The position numbers were made by a program, and so were the translations under genes. From G965262015 sp965262015 (lineage in GTDB: Bacteria > Spirochaetota > Leptospiria > Turneriellales > CBDBES01), in NCBI GenBank assembly GCA_965262015.1, contig OZ253494.1:1736001-1800000 (forward strand): a stretch of DNA of 64,000 nt, read 5' to 3'. Shown one piece after another: positions 46,346 through 53,684 of this stretch (position 1 is its first letter; each line of letters starts with the position of its first letter). The notes under the pieces were generated by a model that made no database searches, was not told the DNA's origin, and saw nothing but the letters and a program-made list of their open reading frames with translations.

Positions 46346-46684
46346 TTACTTGTCTGCCAGTTTAGGATTTAAAATACGTAATTCTGATATGATATTTTGC
46401 TTAACTTGATTCCATACTGTGGGATTATCAATATGTATTTTTTTAGTTTTAATTATAAGAGCTAATTCTGATAATTCTGTATTGTGTTTGTCGGTATCTA
46501 TTTCTTGAGTATCTATCTCTCTGAGAGCAATGGATAAGAGATTCGAGGCAATCACAGATTTATACGAGATATGTTTATCATGCTTGGCAAGGGGCATGAG
46601 CTCATCTTTCATAAACAATTGAACAGCACTGATAATTTCTGATAATTCTGGTTTTTTATACATCTCACTCCTATCTTGATTCAA
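46346..46684 (-). CDS. LvaB-like (DUF6285-type) small partner protein
   Basis: 112 residues. Features of the family are an N-terminal PELSEIISAVQLFMKDELMP helix followed by SYKSVIASNLLSIALREID. Such proteins are usually encoded next to APH-type acyl-CoA kinases. In the Pseudomonas levulinate (lva) pathway the small LvaB protein raises the activity of kinase LvaA. Here it overlaps the kinase gene by 14 bases, which implies coupled translation and probably a complex. Assignment is from motif resemblance and context. Confidence 0.65.
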   Translation of the reverse strand: MNQDRSEMYKKPELSEIISAVQLFMKDELMPLAKHDKHISYKSVIASNLLSIALREIDTQEIDTDKHNTELSELALIIKTKKIHIDNPTVWNQVKQNIISELRILNPKLADK

Positions 46685-47717
46685 TTAGTTTAATAGCTTC
46701 ATATTGCATTTCAAAAGTACGCCGGCCAATTGCTAGTAAATCAATACTTTTCTCGATTCCATTTAAATACCGATCTGCCTGCTCTAAACAAGAGATAGCC
46801 CATCGTACATTACCAAAAATTTGCCAATATAGAACAGTGGTTTTATCTAATGGTTCATCAGAATAAAAATTATATTTTTCAATAAAGTTATCTAGTGAGG
46901 CGAGACCAGCCACCTCTAAATTTATTTTACCAAATCTCCAATCTTTAACAGAGATCCATCCTACATCTTCATGTCGATCCCCCCAATGTGCAAATTCCCA
47001 ATCAAGAATACCATTTAGTTTTTCTGGGCTTACCATAAAGTTACCTGCTCGATAATCACCATGCACAAGTACCAATCTATTTGTTGGGGGAATATTAGCT
47101 TCTAACCAGTTTAAAAGCATTTCTATGCCAGGATGTGCTTCATTTTTTCTCTGGCCGATCACTTCTCTGAGATAGGCAATGATACGAAAAGTTACGTTAC
47201 CATATGTAATATCTGGTTTACAAAGTAAGGCTTGTTTTAATTTAGCGGGAATGGATTCTTGATCATAGTGGATAGAGTGAATAATAGCTAGGTTTTTCGC
47301 TAGATCTTCTATAATATCTTCACGAACATTATTTAGGGTTTTATCCTTAGCCAAATAACGCCCATCTGCGTTACCTTGTATACGTTGCATAAAATAAAAA
47401 GGTACCCCTAGATAGCTAGTATCACTTTCAAACCATCGTGCTTGAGGCGTAAGAACATTCCGTTGAAACGCTAATTGCGTCACTTCAAATTCACTATCTC
47501 GATCTAAGCCAAATAAAAGCTTACCACCGTCACCACTTGTACGAAAGACTACTTCATACTTTCCCTTTTCTTCGCCTTGATGTACGGTAAGGTCTAGTAA
47601 GTAATTTTTTTGACAGGCACCCCCAGTTAGAAAAGAAAAATGGTGTATATCTACTTCTGAGCCTAAACGATTTTGTAGATATGTTTGTATAACCTGTTGT
47701 ATTTTTTCAGGATTCAT
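46671..47717 (-). CDS. APH-fold kinase of the LvaA/ACAD10 type
   Basis: 348 residues, aminoglycoside-phosphotransferase fold. The catalytic loop is LVHGDYRAGNFMV and the metal-binding Asp is in NGILDWEFAHWGD. The N-terminal FLTGGACQKNYLLDL resembles the 'lsGGqSNpTy.l' block of acyl-CoA kinases fused to or paired with acyl-CoA dehydrogenases. Known relatives phosphorylate 4-hydroxyacyl-CoA at the 4-hydroxyl. It lies six bases after the acyl-CoA dehydrogenase gene. An antibiotic-resistance role is unlikely given the operon. Confidence 0.78.
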   Translation of the reverse strand: MNPEKIQQVIQTYLQNRLGSEVDIHHFSFLTGGACQKNYLLDLTVHQGEEKGKYEVVFRTSGDGGKLLFGLDRDSEFEVTQLAFQRNVLTPQARWFESDTSYLGVPFYFMQRIQGNADGRYLAKDKTLNNVREDIIEDLAKNLAIIHSIHYDQESIPAKLKQALLCKPDITYGNVTFRIIAYLREVIGQRKNEAHPGIEMLLNWLEANIPPTNRLVLVHGDYRAGNFMVSPEKLNGILDWEFAHWGDRHEDVGWISVKDWRFGKINLEVAGLASLDNFIEKYNFYSDEPLDKTTVLYWQIFGNVRWAISCLEQADRYLNGIEKSIDLLAIGRRTFEMQYEAIKLIESR

Positions 47718-47723
47718 AAATAA

Positions 47724-48896
47724 CTAAAAAGGAAATTTTTTACTCATTAAATTACGAGCAATAACCATTTTATGTACTTCTGAAGCACCATCTACAATTC
47801 TAGATTGTCTGGCTTCTCTATACATAAGTTCAAGTATCATGTCTTGACTATATCCATAAGAACCACAAATCTGAATCGCTTTATCTAAAACTTTACAGAG
47901 AGTTTCACTAACATATAATTTAGCCATTGAGATAATGTGGCGTGAATCTTCCTTCTGATCAAGGCAATGAGCAGCTTTAAGAGTTAAGAGATAGCCTGCT
48001 TCAATTTCTGTTGCGGATTCTGCAAGCACCCACTGGGTACCCTGATGCTCTAATAAACTAGAACCAAAAGCCTGGCGTTCTCGTGCGTATTCCATGGCTA
48101 TTTCCATGGCACGCCTTGCTAGACCCAACCATCTCATGCAATGTGTAAGTCTGGCAGGTCCTAGACGGATTTGTGTTAATCTGAAACCATGACCAATTTT
48201 ACCAAGTAACTGGGATTTAGGAACTTTAACATTTTGAAAAGTAAGTTCACAATGACCTCCCGGGCCATGGGTGCCCATTGTATTAATTTCTCTTACCATG
48301 GTATAACCTGGACTATCTGTTGGGACTATTAACAAAGATGCCTTACGAAAGCTATTATTAATACGAGTAAAAACAATGAGGAATGATGCTCCCTTTGCAC
48401 CAGTACAAAACCATTTATGCCCATTTAAAATAAAATGATCACCTTTATCATCAGCATTAGTAGTTAATAGTGATGGGTCTGAACCCGCTCCAGGTTTTAT
48501 CTCAGTCATCGCAAATCCTGAACGAATGTCGCCATCTCTTAGAGGATAATAATATTTTTCTTTCTGCTCTTGATTGGCTATTACATATAGTAAGTGCATA
48601 TTACCTTCATCAGGTGCAGCGGCATTAAAGAATTGTGGTCCCACAATGGAACGTCCCATCTCACTAAATACCTGTGCCGTTTCTACGTGACTAAGACCTA
48701 GACCTCCTTCAGAGATGGGTAAATGTGGTGTCCATAAGCCTTCTTTTTTAACTCGATTTTTTATTTTGTCACTAATCTCTTGAGGAATACGTCCCGTTAC
48801 ACGATCAACATAATCTTCATTAGGAATTATTTCTTCTGCAAATATCTTGCGGATTTTACGTTTAATTTCTTGTACTTGCTCACTTTCTGTAAACAT
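47724..48896 (-). CDS. Acyl-CoA dehydrogenase-family enzyme (LvaC/ACAD10-like)
   Basis: 390 residues. Family blocks are FAMTEIKPGAGSDPSLLTT (flavin and substrate binding) near 135, the ARERQAFGSSLLEHQGTQW helix near 270 and the C-terminal QICGSYGYSQD and EVHKMVIARN motifs. A good ribosome site (GGGAGG, seven-base spacing) precedes the ATG. Next to the kinase and LvaB-like gene it probably acts on a 4-phosphoacyl-CoA, helping remove the phosphate to give the 3-hydroxyacyl-CoA, as LvaC does. A plain beta-oxidation dehydrogenase feeding EtfBA is the alternative. Confidence 0.85.
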   Translation of the reverse strand: MFTESEQVQEIKRKIRKIFAEEIIPNEDYVDRVTGRIPQEISDKIKNRVKKEGLWTPHLPISEGGLGLSHVETAQVFSEMGRSIVGPQFFNAAAPDEGNMHLLYVIANQEQKEKYYYPLRDGDIRSGFAMTEIKPGAGSDPSLLTTNADDKGDHFILNGHKWFCTGAKGASFLIVFTRINNSFRKASLLIVPTDSPGYTMVREINTMGTHGPGGHCELTFQNVKVPKSQLLGKIGHGFRLTQIRLGPARLTHCMRWLGLARRAMEIAMEYARERQAFGSSLLEHQGTQWVLAESATEIEAGYLLTLKAAHCLDQKEDSRHIISMAKLYVSETLCKVLDKAIQICGSYGYSQDMILELMYREARQSRIVDGASEVHKMVIARNLMSKKFPF

Positions 48897-48908
48897 ACTT
48901 CATCCTCC

Positions 48909-49652
48909 CTAACGAATTATAATACCACCATCTACTACAATTGTTTGACCTGTAATATAGGATGAGGCATTACTTACTAAAAACTGTGTTGTACCACAAA
49001 TATCTTCTGGCTCACCAAATCTTTTTACTGGTATCACATCTAAGATGCTTTGTGCTGTAGTGGGGTGATTACGTGCCTTTTCATTCATATCTGTTGAAAT
49101 ATAACCTGGAGCAATCGCATTTACACGAAAATCTAGATGAGCCCACTCTAAAGCGAAAGCTTTAGTTAATTGAATATTGCCTGCTTTAGTAGCAGCATAA
49201 ATACCTGCTAGTTTTTCTACAACGATTCCCATGATAGAAGCAATATTAACAATATTACCACCTTTTTTCTGTTTTTTAAAATATGTTTGGCACATTCGAA
49301 AAAGACCTTTTAAATTAACATTAATGGTACGATCCATCTCTTCTTCTGTAATTCTACTAATGGGACAGTATTCAAATATACCTGCGTTATTTATTACGGC
49401 ATCTACTTTACTATGATTACTATAAATTTCCTCAAATAAACTAGTTACACTTGATACCTGGGATATATCTAGCGTTTTACCTGTGATATTATTTTCATTC
49501 TTCATCCATTCGACGGAAGATGGGTGAGTACCAGTGGCGTAGACTATAGCTTCTTGATCTGCTAAATGTTTGGCAATGGCCTTGCCAATACCACGGCTAG
49601 CACCTGTAACAATAATTACTTTATTTTTAACTGAGAACAAATCGCCCATCAA
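48909..49652 (-). CDS. Short-chain dehydrogenase/reductase
   Basis: 247 residues, classical SDR. The cofactor loop is VTGASRGIGKAIAKHL, NNAG is at residue 89-92, the catalytic Ser and YxxxK are in NIASIMGIVVEKLAGIYAATK, and the C-terminus GQTIVVDGG is standard. The operon suggests a 3-hydroxyacyl-CoA dehydrogenase step or, as for LvaD, reduction of a 4-oxoacyl-CoA. Sequence alone cannot separate this from FabG-type reductases. Confidence 0.85.
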   Translation of the reverse strand: MMGDLFSVKNKVIIVTGASRGIGKAIAKHLADQEAIVYATGTHPSSVEWMKNENNITGKTLDISQVSSVTSLFEEIYSNHSKVDAVINNAGIFEYCPISRITEEEMDRTINVNLKGLFRMCQTYFKKQKKGGNIVNIASIMGIVVEKLAGIYAATKAGNIQLTKAFALEWAHLDFRVNAIAPGYISTDMNEKARNHPTTAQSILDVIPVKRFGEPEDICGTTQFLVSNASSYITGQTIVVDGGIIIR

Positions 49653-49661
49653 TAAAACGGA

Positions 49662-50951
49662 TTAGTGACTTAGGGCAGCATTTTCTAATACCATGCTCAT
49701 GGTGGTGGTACAACTACCGCCTACATTGAAAGTAGCTCCCCTCTTTGCATTATCTATTTGGTAATCACCTGCTTGGTTAGTTATTTGTTTATAGATATCT
49801 AATAACATTCTAGCTCCAGAAGCACCAACAGGATGCCCTGCACCCATTAAACCGCCTGAAGCATTAATAGGGGTTGCACCTGTTTTTTGTGTCACGCCTT
49901 TTTCGACAGCAATATATTCTTCACCCGGCTTGGTAATGCCAAAGTTAGACATAATTACATATTCATTTATTGCAAAGCAATCGTGTAATTCAATACAGTT
50001 AATATCATCCAAGGTAACCTTTGCCTCATTAAAAGCGTCTACTACAGTTTGTCGTCCCCATGGTAAGATATAAGGATTATCTTTCGAAGCTTCTATCTTT
50101 TCTTGGAAATGCAATTCTGCTACACGAAAACCCGAACCTGCAATTCTGGCAACACTACTTTTATCTTTTCCTCGTTTGGATAGATATTCTTGTGTATATT
50201 CTGGGCTTGCTATCAATAGAGACGAGGCACCATCAGATATTTGGGAGCAGTCTGAGAATCGAGTTCTACCACCAAAGGCATTTTTATATTTACGATTCAT
50301 TACCTCAAGATGTTTTCTGCTAGAATCTGCATTTCTAGTTTGTGCTAGTGGATTATGACTAGCATTATTTCTATTTTTAAGAGATATCTCCATAAAGGCA
50401 GAGAGTAATTTTTCTTCTGAGATATCTTTATACTTATTTAGGTAGGCGTCTGTTAGATGACCAAACGAGAGGGGATAAAAAAATCGAGTACCTTTAGCTT
50501 CTACGTCATAATCTGCACAGGCACCCAGGTAATCATTGGCTACTAGTGGAGTAACATTTCTCATAATCTCTATACCAACAATTATAGCAAGATCAATTTC
50601 ATTGGCACGAATACGACTCCTAGCGATGTTAGCACATAGAGTACTAGAAGCACAAGCAGCCTCATATCTAGCTGCAGGGATGCCAACAAAGGCCTCATCA
50701 ACCTGAGTTAAGAATGGGCCTAAATGACCCTGTTGTATAAATAGCTCACTGGCAAAATTGCCTACAAAAATTTCGATACGGTTATTTTTCTTGAGCCGAT
50801 TGATCTCATCATAATCAATACCTGTTTGCTCTAACGTTGATTCAACTATTGTTTTAAATAAGTCATGAATATTTTTCCCATTGTCTGAATAGGATTCGAG
50901 AAAGTCTGTCTGACTACCCCCTATGATAAATACGTCCTTTGTTGTACTCAT
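49662..50951 (-). CDS. Thiolase-family acetyl-CoA acyltransferase
   Basis: The ATG at 50951 is chosen because GAGAGG stands seven bases before it; the frame extends five codons further up. 429 residues. Nucleophile Cys in RYEAACASSTLCA, then ELHDCFAINEYVIM, GGLMGAGHPVGASGARM and GGSCTTTMSMVLE. The form resembles SCP-x/acetyl-CoA acetyltransferases that cleave 3-oxoacyl-CoA. As first gene of the operon it would release acetyl-CoA at the end of the pathway that the downstream genes begin. Confidence 0.85.
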   Translation of the reverse strand: MSTTKDVFIIGGSQTDFLESYSDNGKNIHDLFKTIVESTLEQTGIDYDEINRLKKNNRIEIFVGNFASELFIQQGHLGPFLTQVDEAFVGIPAARYEAACASSTLCANIARSRIRANEIDLAIIVGIEIMRNVTPLVANDYLGACADYDVEAKGTRFFYPLSFGHLTDAYLNKYKDISEEKLLSAFMEISLKNRNNASHNPLAQTRNADSSRKHLEVMNRKYKNAFGGRTRFSDCSQISDGASSLLIASPEYTQEYLSKRGKDKSSVARIAGSGFRVAELHFQEKIEASKDNPYILPWGRQTVVDAFNEAKVTLDDINCIELHDCFAINEYVIMSNFGITKPGEEYIAVEKGVTQKTGATPINASGGLMGAGHPVGASGARMLLDIYKQITNQAGDYQIDNAKRGATFNVGGSCTTTMSMVLENAALSH

Positions 50952-51030
50952 TTGAAAACCTCTCAAGTTTAAGAATATAAGGCAGTTACCATTACCACAG
51001 TAAATTATGGCACCACTCTCTTATGCGTAT

Positions 51031-51059
51031 ATAATTTACAATGTTTAGCAAGTGGTCAA
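51031..51059 (-). promoter_or_regulatory. Promoter candidate of the six-gene acyl-CoA operon
   Basis: On the minus strand TTGACC (51059-51054) and AATTAT (51036-51031) are 17 bases apart, about 80 bases before the thiolase ATG. About 45 bases upstream is a small inverted repeat TTCAG-CT-CTGAA near 51103, a possible operator. Confidence 0.45.
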
Positions 51060-51114
51060 GTCTTTTACTTATAGTCCCAAGTAAGTATATTTGCCAAATC
51101 AAGTTCAGCTCTGA

Positions 51115-51172
51115 ACAGTTTAAGGCGTTCATAAGCCGTTTTTCTTGAAGATATTAAAAAGCGAAGAGAGTA
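51115..51172 (+). repeat. Left direct repeat around the phase-variable NHL gene (IS-end-like)
   Basis: 58 bases matching 53354-53410 at 55 positions, same orientation. The core ACAGTTTAAGGCGTTCATAA with AGCCGTTTTTCTT is also at 27288 and 63188. It is followed by a 15-codon ORF (MKTPFTIAKKQIKNG) that may be the remnant of a gene start. Confidence 0.65.
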
Positions 51173-51210
51173 ACCAATGAAAACTCCTTTTACCATTGCC
51201 AAAAAACAGA

Positions 51211-51465
51211 TCAAGAATGGCTAACCCTGTTTACATTGTCCATAGATAATGCTGGCGGTACCAAGATTTCACAATTCTTCTGTGTTGCGTTGTGGCTGTG
51301 ATAAGCCATTGAAAGAATACCATTTAAAATAGCAACGCCAGAAAAGGCAATAAATCCAGCTAATGCCGGAATACTAAAAGGTAACCTCACTAAGAAGTAG
51401 ACCTGCAACTCCGCCCGCTAAAGCAGAATAGACTTTCCAAATACATAATATTCTTCTGATAATTT
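51211..51465 (-). pseudogene. Fragment of an RND heavy-metal efflux permease (CusA/CzcA type)
   Basis: On the minus strand the frame reads LVRLPFSIPALAGFIAFSGVA and then ILNGILSMAY, which matches the conserved 'GLPFSIsAaVGFIALSGVAVLNG' helix block of CusA/CzcA. The preceding residues (ALAGGVAGL) continue the match in another frame, so a frameshift is present near 51408. Only about 80 residues of a 1000-residue protein remain. The rest of the gap 50967-51577 holds the operon promoter, the IS-like repeat and AT-rich DNA. Confidence 0.55.
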
Positions 51466-51577
51466 GTTAGCAAAATGAATATTTAATTACTGAAAAAAAA
51501 GAACCTGAAAAGATAATAAATAAAAAACAATTGACATTTTATTCATTAAGAAGATATTCTATGCCAACGAGAACTTC

Positions 51578-53137
51578 ATGTCTCAATGCATCATACATTG
51601 GTGCAGTAAAGAGAGGTACCAAAATGATAAACAAGCAACAAGCAACAAGCAACAAGCAACAAGCAACAAGCAACAAGCAACAAGCAACAAGCAACAAGCA
51701 ACCTATAAGTTTTCCCCTAAATTTTTAGAACGAATTGTTGATCAAGGTCAACATTCTTTCCATGTATTCAAAAGATACTTCTCGATCGGCGTATTTGCCG
51801 TATTGGTGGTAAGCACCGTCCAATGTGGTGGTGCCTCTGCCGACGCTACTACCCCTTCTGGTGGTGGTTCTGGACAGTTTGATCCTATTTGTACGAATGG
51901 TGTTGAATCAACAGAAAAGGTTTCAACCGCTAACACAGAAAAATGTGTTTCTTGCAATACTGGTTTTGAGAAAAATGGTGAACTTTGCGGAGGGTTTAAT
52001 TTTATTTGTCCCAAAGGTGTGCCATTAACAGGTAAAGCTCCTGGGAAGAATATGGTAATGTGTACTTCTTGCGATAGTTATTATGCCTTAAAAAATATTG
52101 ATAAAACCTGTGCCGAGGTTCAGGTTATAACGTTGGCGGGTGGTAACAAGGGGGGAGGCATGCCATGTACTCCATCTTCCTCCAGCTGTATGGATGGCAT
52201 AGGTACTGCAGCACAATTTAATAATCCTGCTGGAATAGCGGTTGATAGTTCAGACAATATAATATATGTAGTAGATCGTCAGAATCATCGTATCCGAAAA
52301 ATAACGCTTGCTAGTGGTATAGGTACAGTTAGCTCATTCGCAGGTACTGGTACTTCTGGCAGTATGAATGACATGACTGGGATGCCTGGATCAGCACGAT
52401 TCTGGCAGCCTGAAGGTTTAGCGGTTGATAGTTCAGGGATTGTATACGTGGCAGGTACAATCAGTAGTCTTATCCGTAAAATAACACCCCCTCCTAGTGC
52501 TACGGGCATGGGTACGGTTACAACATTTGCAGGTGGCGGGAATCCAGCAGAATTTGTTAATCCTAATGGAGTAGCGGTTGATAGTTTAGGGATTGTATAT
52601 GTGGCGGATACTGGGAACAATCGTATCCGCAAGATAACACTTGATTATAGTGCTACGGGTATGGTTACGGTTACGGTTACAACATTTGCAGGTGGTAACA
52701 AGGGTGGAGGCATAGCATGTACTCCACCTTCCTCCAACTGTATGGATGGCATGGGTACTTCAGCACAATTTAATATTCCTGTTAGTGTAGCAGTTGATGG
52801 TTCAGGCAATGTATACGTGGCAGATCGTGGGAATCATCGTATCCGCAAAATAACGCCTGGTCGTGTGGTTACAACATTTGCAGGTGGCGGGAATCCAGCA
52901 GAATTTGATGCTCCTAATGGAGTAGCGGTTGATAGTAAAGGGTTTGTATACGTAGCAGATACGGGGAACCATCGTATCCGAAAAATAACGCCTGATGGTG
53001 TGGTTACGACATTGGCGGGTGGCAGGAATCCAGTACAATTTCACTTGCCTGAAGATGTAGCGGTTGATAAGTTAGGCAATGTATATGTGGCAGATACACA
53101 GAACGATCGTATCCGCAAGATAGCCATACCACAATAA
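51578..53137 (+). CDS. Phase-variable NHL-repeat lipoprotein
   Basis: 519 residues from the only in-frame ATG, which lacks a ribosome site. The better start is ATG 51624 (GAGAGG seven bases upstream), but with ten 7-base repeats behind it that frame ends at 51728 without reaching the lipoprotein. After the repeat come about 25 residues, a hydrophobic segment (YFSIGVFAVLVVSTVQC; Gln at -1 of the lipobox is unusual), two Cys modules like those of the 1248-residue protein (FDPICTNG, EKCVSCNTGFEKNGELC) and about seven NHL units (GVAVDSLGIVYVADTGNNRI). The product would be a surface lipoprotein whose synthesis depends on repeat number. Confidence 0.8.
   Translation: MSQCIIHWCSKERYQNDKQATSNKQQATSNKQQATSNKQQATYKFSPKFLERIVDQGQHSFHVFKRYFSIGVFAVLVVSTVQCGGASADATTPSGGGSGQFDPICTNGVESTEKVSTANTEKCVSCNTGFEKNGELCGGFNFICPKGVPLTGKAPGKNMVMCTSCDSYYALKNIDKTCAEVQVITLAGGNKGGGMPCTPSSSSCMDGIGTAAQFNNPAGIAVDSSDNIIYVVDRQNHRIRKITLASGIGTVSSFAGTGTSGSMNDMTGMPGSARFWQPEGLAVDSSGIVYVAGTISSLIRKITPPPSATGMGTVTTFAGGGNPAEFVNPNGVAVDSLGIVYVADTGNNRIRKITLDYSATGMVTVTVTTFAGGNKGGGIACTPPSSNCMDGMGTSAQFNIPVSVAVDGSGNVYVADRGNHRIRKITPGRVVTTFAGGGNPAEFDAPNGVAVDSKGFVYVADTGNHRIRKITPDGVVTTLAGGRNPVQFHLPEDVAVDKLGNVYVADTQNDRIRKIAIPQ
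51630..51699 (+). repeat. Heptanucleotide tract, ten perfect AACAAGC units
   Basis: Seventy bases with no interruption, starting three bases after ATG 51624. Seven is not a multiple of three, so gain or loss of a unit shifts the frame. Calculated from the sequence, 8 or 11 units put ATG 51624 in frame with the lipoprotein; the present 10 do not. All three frames through the tract are open (NKQQATS-type peptides). Confidence 0.95.
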
Positions 53138-53160
53138 TCCTAATCTTGTATATTATTTTA

Positions 53161-53203
53161 CCCATCCCACGTTGGGGTGGGGATTTAGTTTTCTTTTTTT
53201 AGC
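53161..53203 (+). terminator. Terminator of the phase-variable NHL gene
   Basis: Stem CCCATCCCA / TGGGGTGGG (nine pairs, one T-G) with a tight loop, followed by a T-rich tract. It starts 24 bases after the stop codon. Confidence 0.75.
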
Positions 53204-53228
53204 TGTTTTTTGATTATCACCATGTTTC

Positions 53229-53257
53229 ATATAAAATTAGTTTTTCTAATTTTATAT
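53229..53257. repeat. Perfect AT-rich inverted repeat
   Basis: Arms ATATAAAATTAG and CTAATTTTATAT (12 bases, perfect) flank a five-T loop. No T-run follows on either side, so it is not a clear terminator. It lies between the NHL terminator and the right direct repeat. Confidence 0.6.
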
Positions 53258-53353
53258 TGCAGTTATAGACTTCTTATACGAGGCGATTAATCTCTTACCA
53301 CCATTTTTTCTATGAAGTCTTGGTAAATTTGAAAGCATAAGTTCCATTTTTAG

Positions 53354-53410
53354 ACAGTTTAAGGCGTTCACAAGCCGTTTTTCTTTAAGATATTAAAAGC
53401 GAAGAGAGTA
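53354..53410 (+). repeat. Right direct repeat (IS-end-like)
   Basis: Matches 51115-51172 with two substitutions and one missing A. The two copies enclose the RND fragment and the whole phase-variable NHL gene (2.2 kb). It ends two bases before the hicB-like stop codon. Just upstream, ATAAGTTCCATTTT (53337-53350) also occurs near the left end of the IS30 element at 33232. Confidence 0.65.
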
Positions 53411-53412
53411 GT

Positions 53413-53640
53413 TTATAGGAGCTTCATAAACCTAGATTCGTCGATGGGGTAACCTAACTCATTAGCAGTTTCAATATAAAAACGAATTACTTTTTTTATG
53501 CGTTGTCTGGCCTGTTGTTCATCTTTACCATAACAAAATATCTCTAATTCGGGACAGCTTGCCACATACTCATTTTCTTTTTTTGATATAACACTAATAC
53601 TAGGTATATTTTTTACGTCTTTAATTTTACGGGCATCCAC
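53413..53640 (-). CDS. Orphan HicB-family antitoxin-like protein
   Basis: 75 residues. The sequence IPSISVISKKENEYVASCPE and GYPIDESRF matches the HicB partial RNase-H fold ('...dGgy.a..PdlPgc...G.t.eeA..n...ai..yle'). HicB normally pairs with the small toxin HicA, but none is next to it; 53641-53684 is too short to encode one. It borders the direct repeat, so the partner may have been lost in the rearrangement. It could be a solitary regulator. Confidence 0.65.
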   Translation of the reverse strand: MDARKIKDVKNIPSISVISKKENEYVASCPELEIFCYGKDEQQARQRIKKVIRFYIETANELGYPIDESRFMKLL

Positions 53641-53684
53641 ACGAAAACCATCGGATTAAATATTGATATTATAAAAACAAAAAT

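Noticed and set aside
46671..47717. Aminoglycoside resistance kinase
   Set aside because: The fold is right, but the operon with acyl-CoA enzymes and an LvaB-like partner points to an acyl-CoA kinase.
51531..51728. 65-residue ORF ending after the AACAAGC tract
   Set aside because: It is the alternative frame of the phase-variable gene (the OFF product), not a separate gene.
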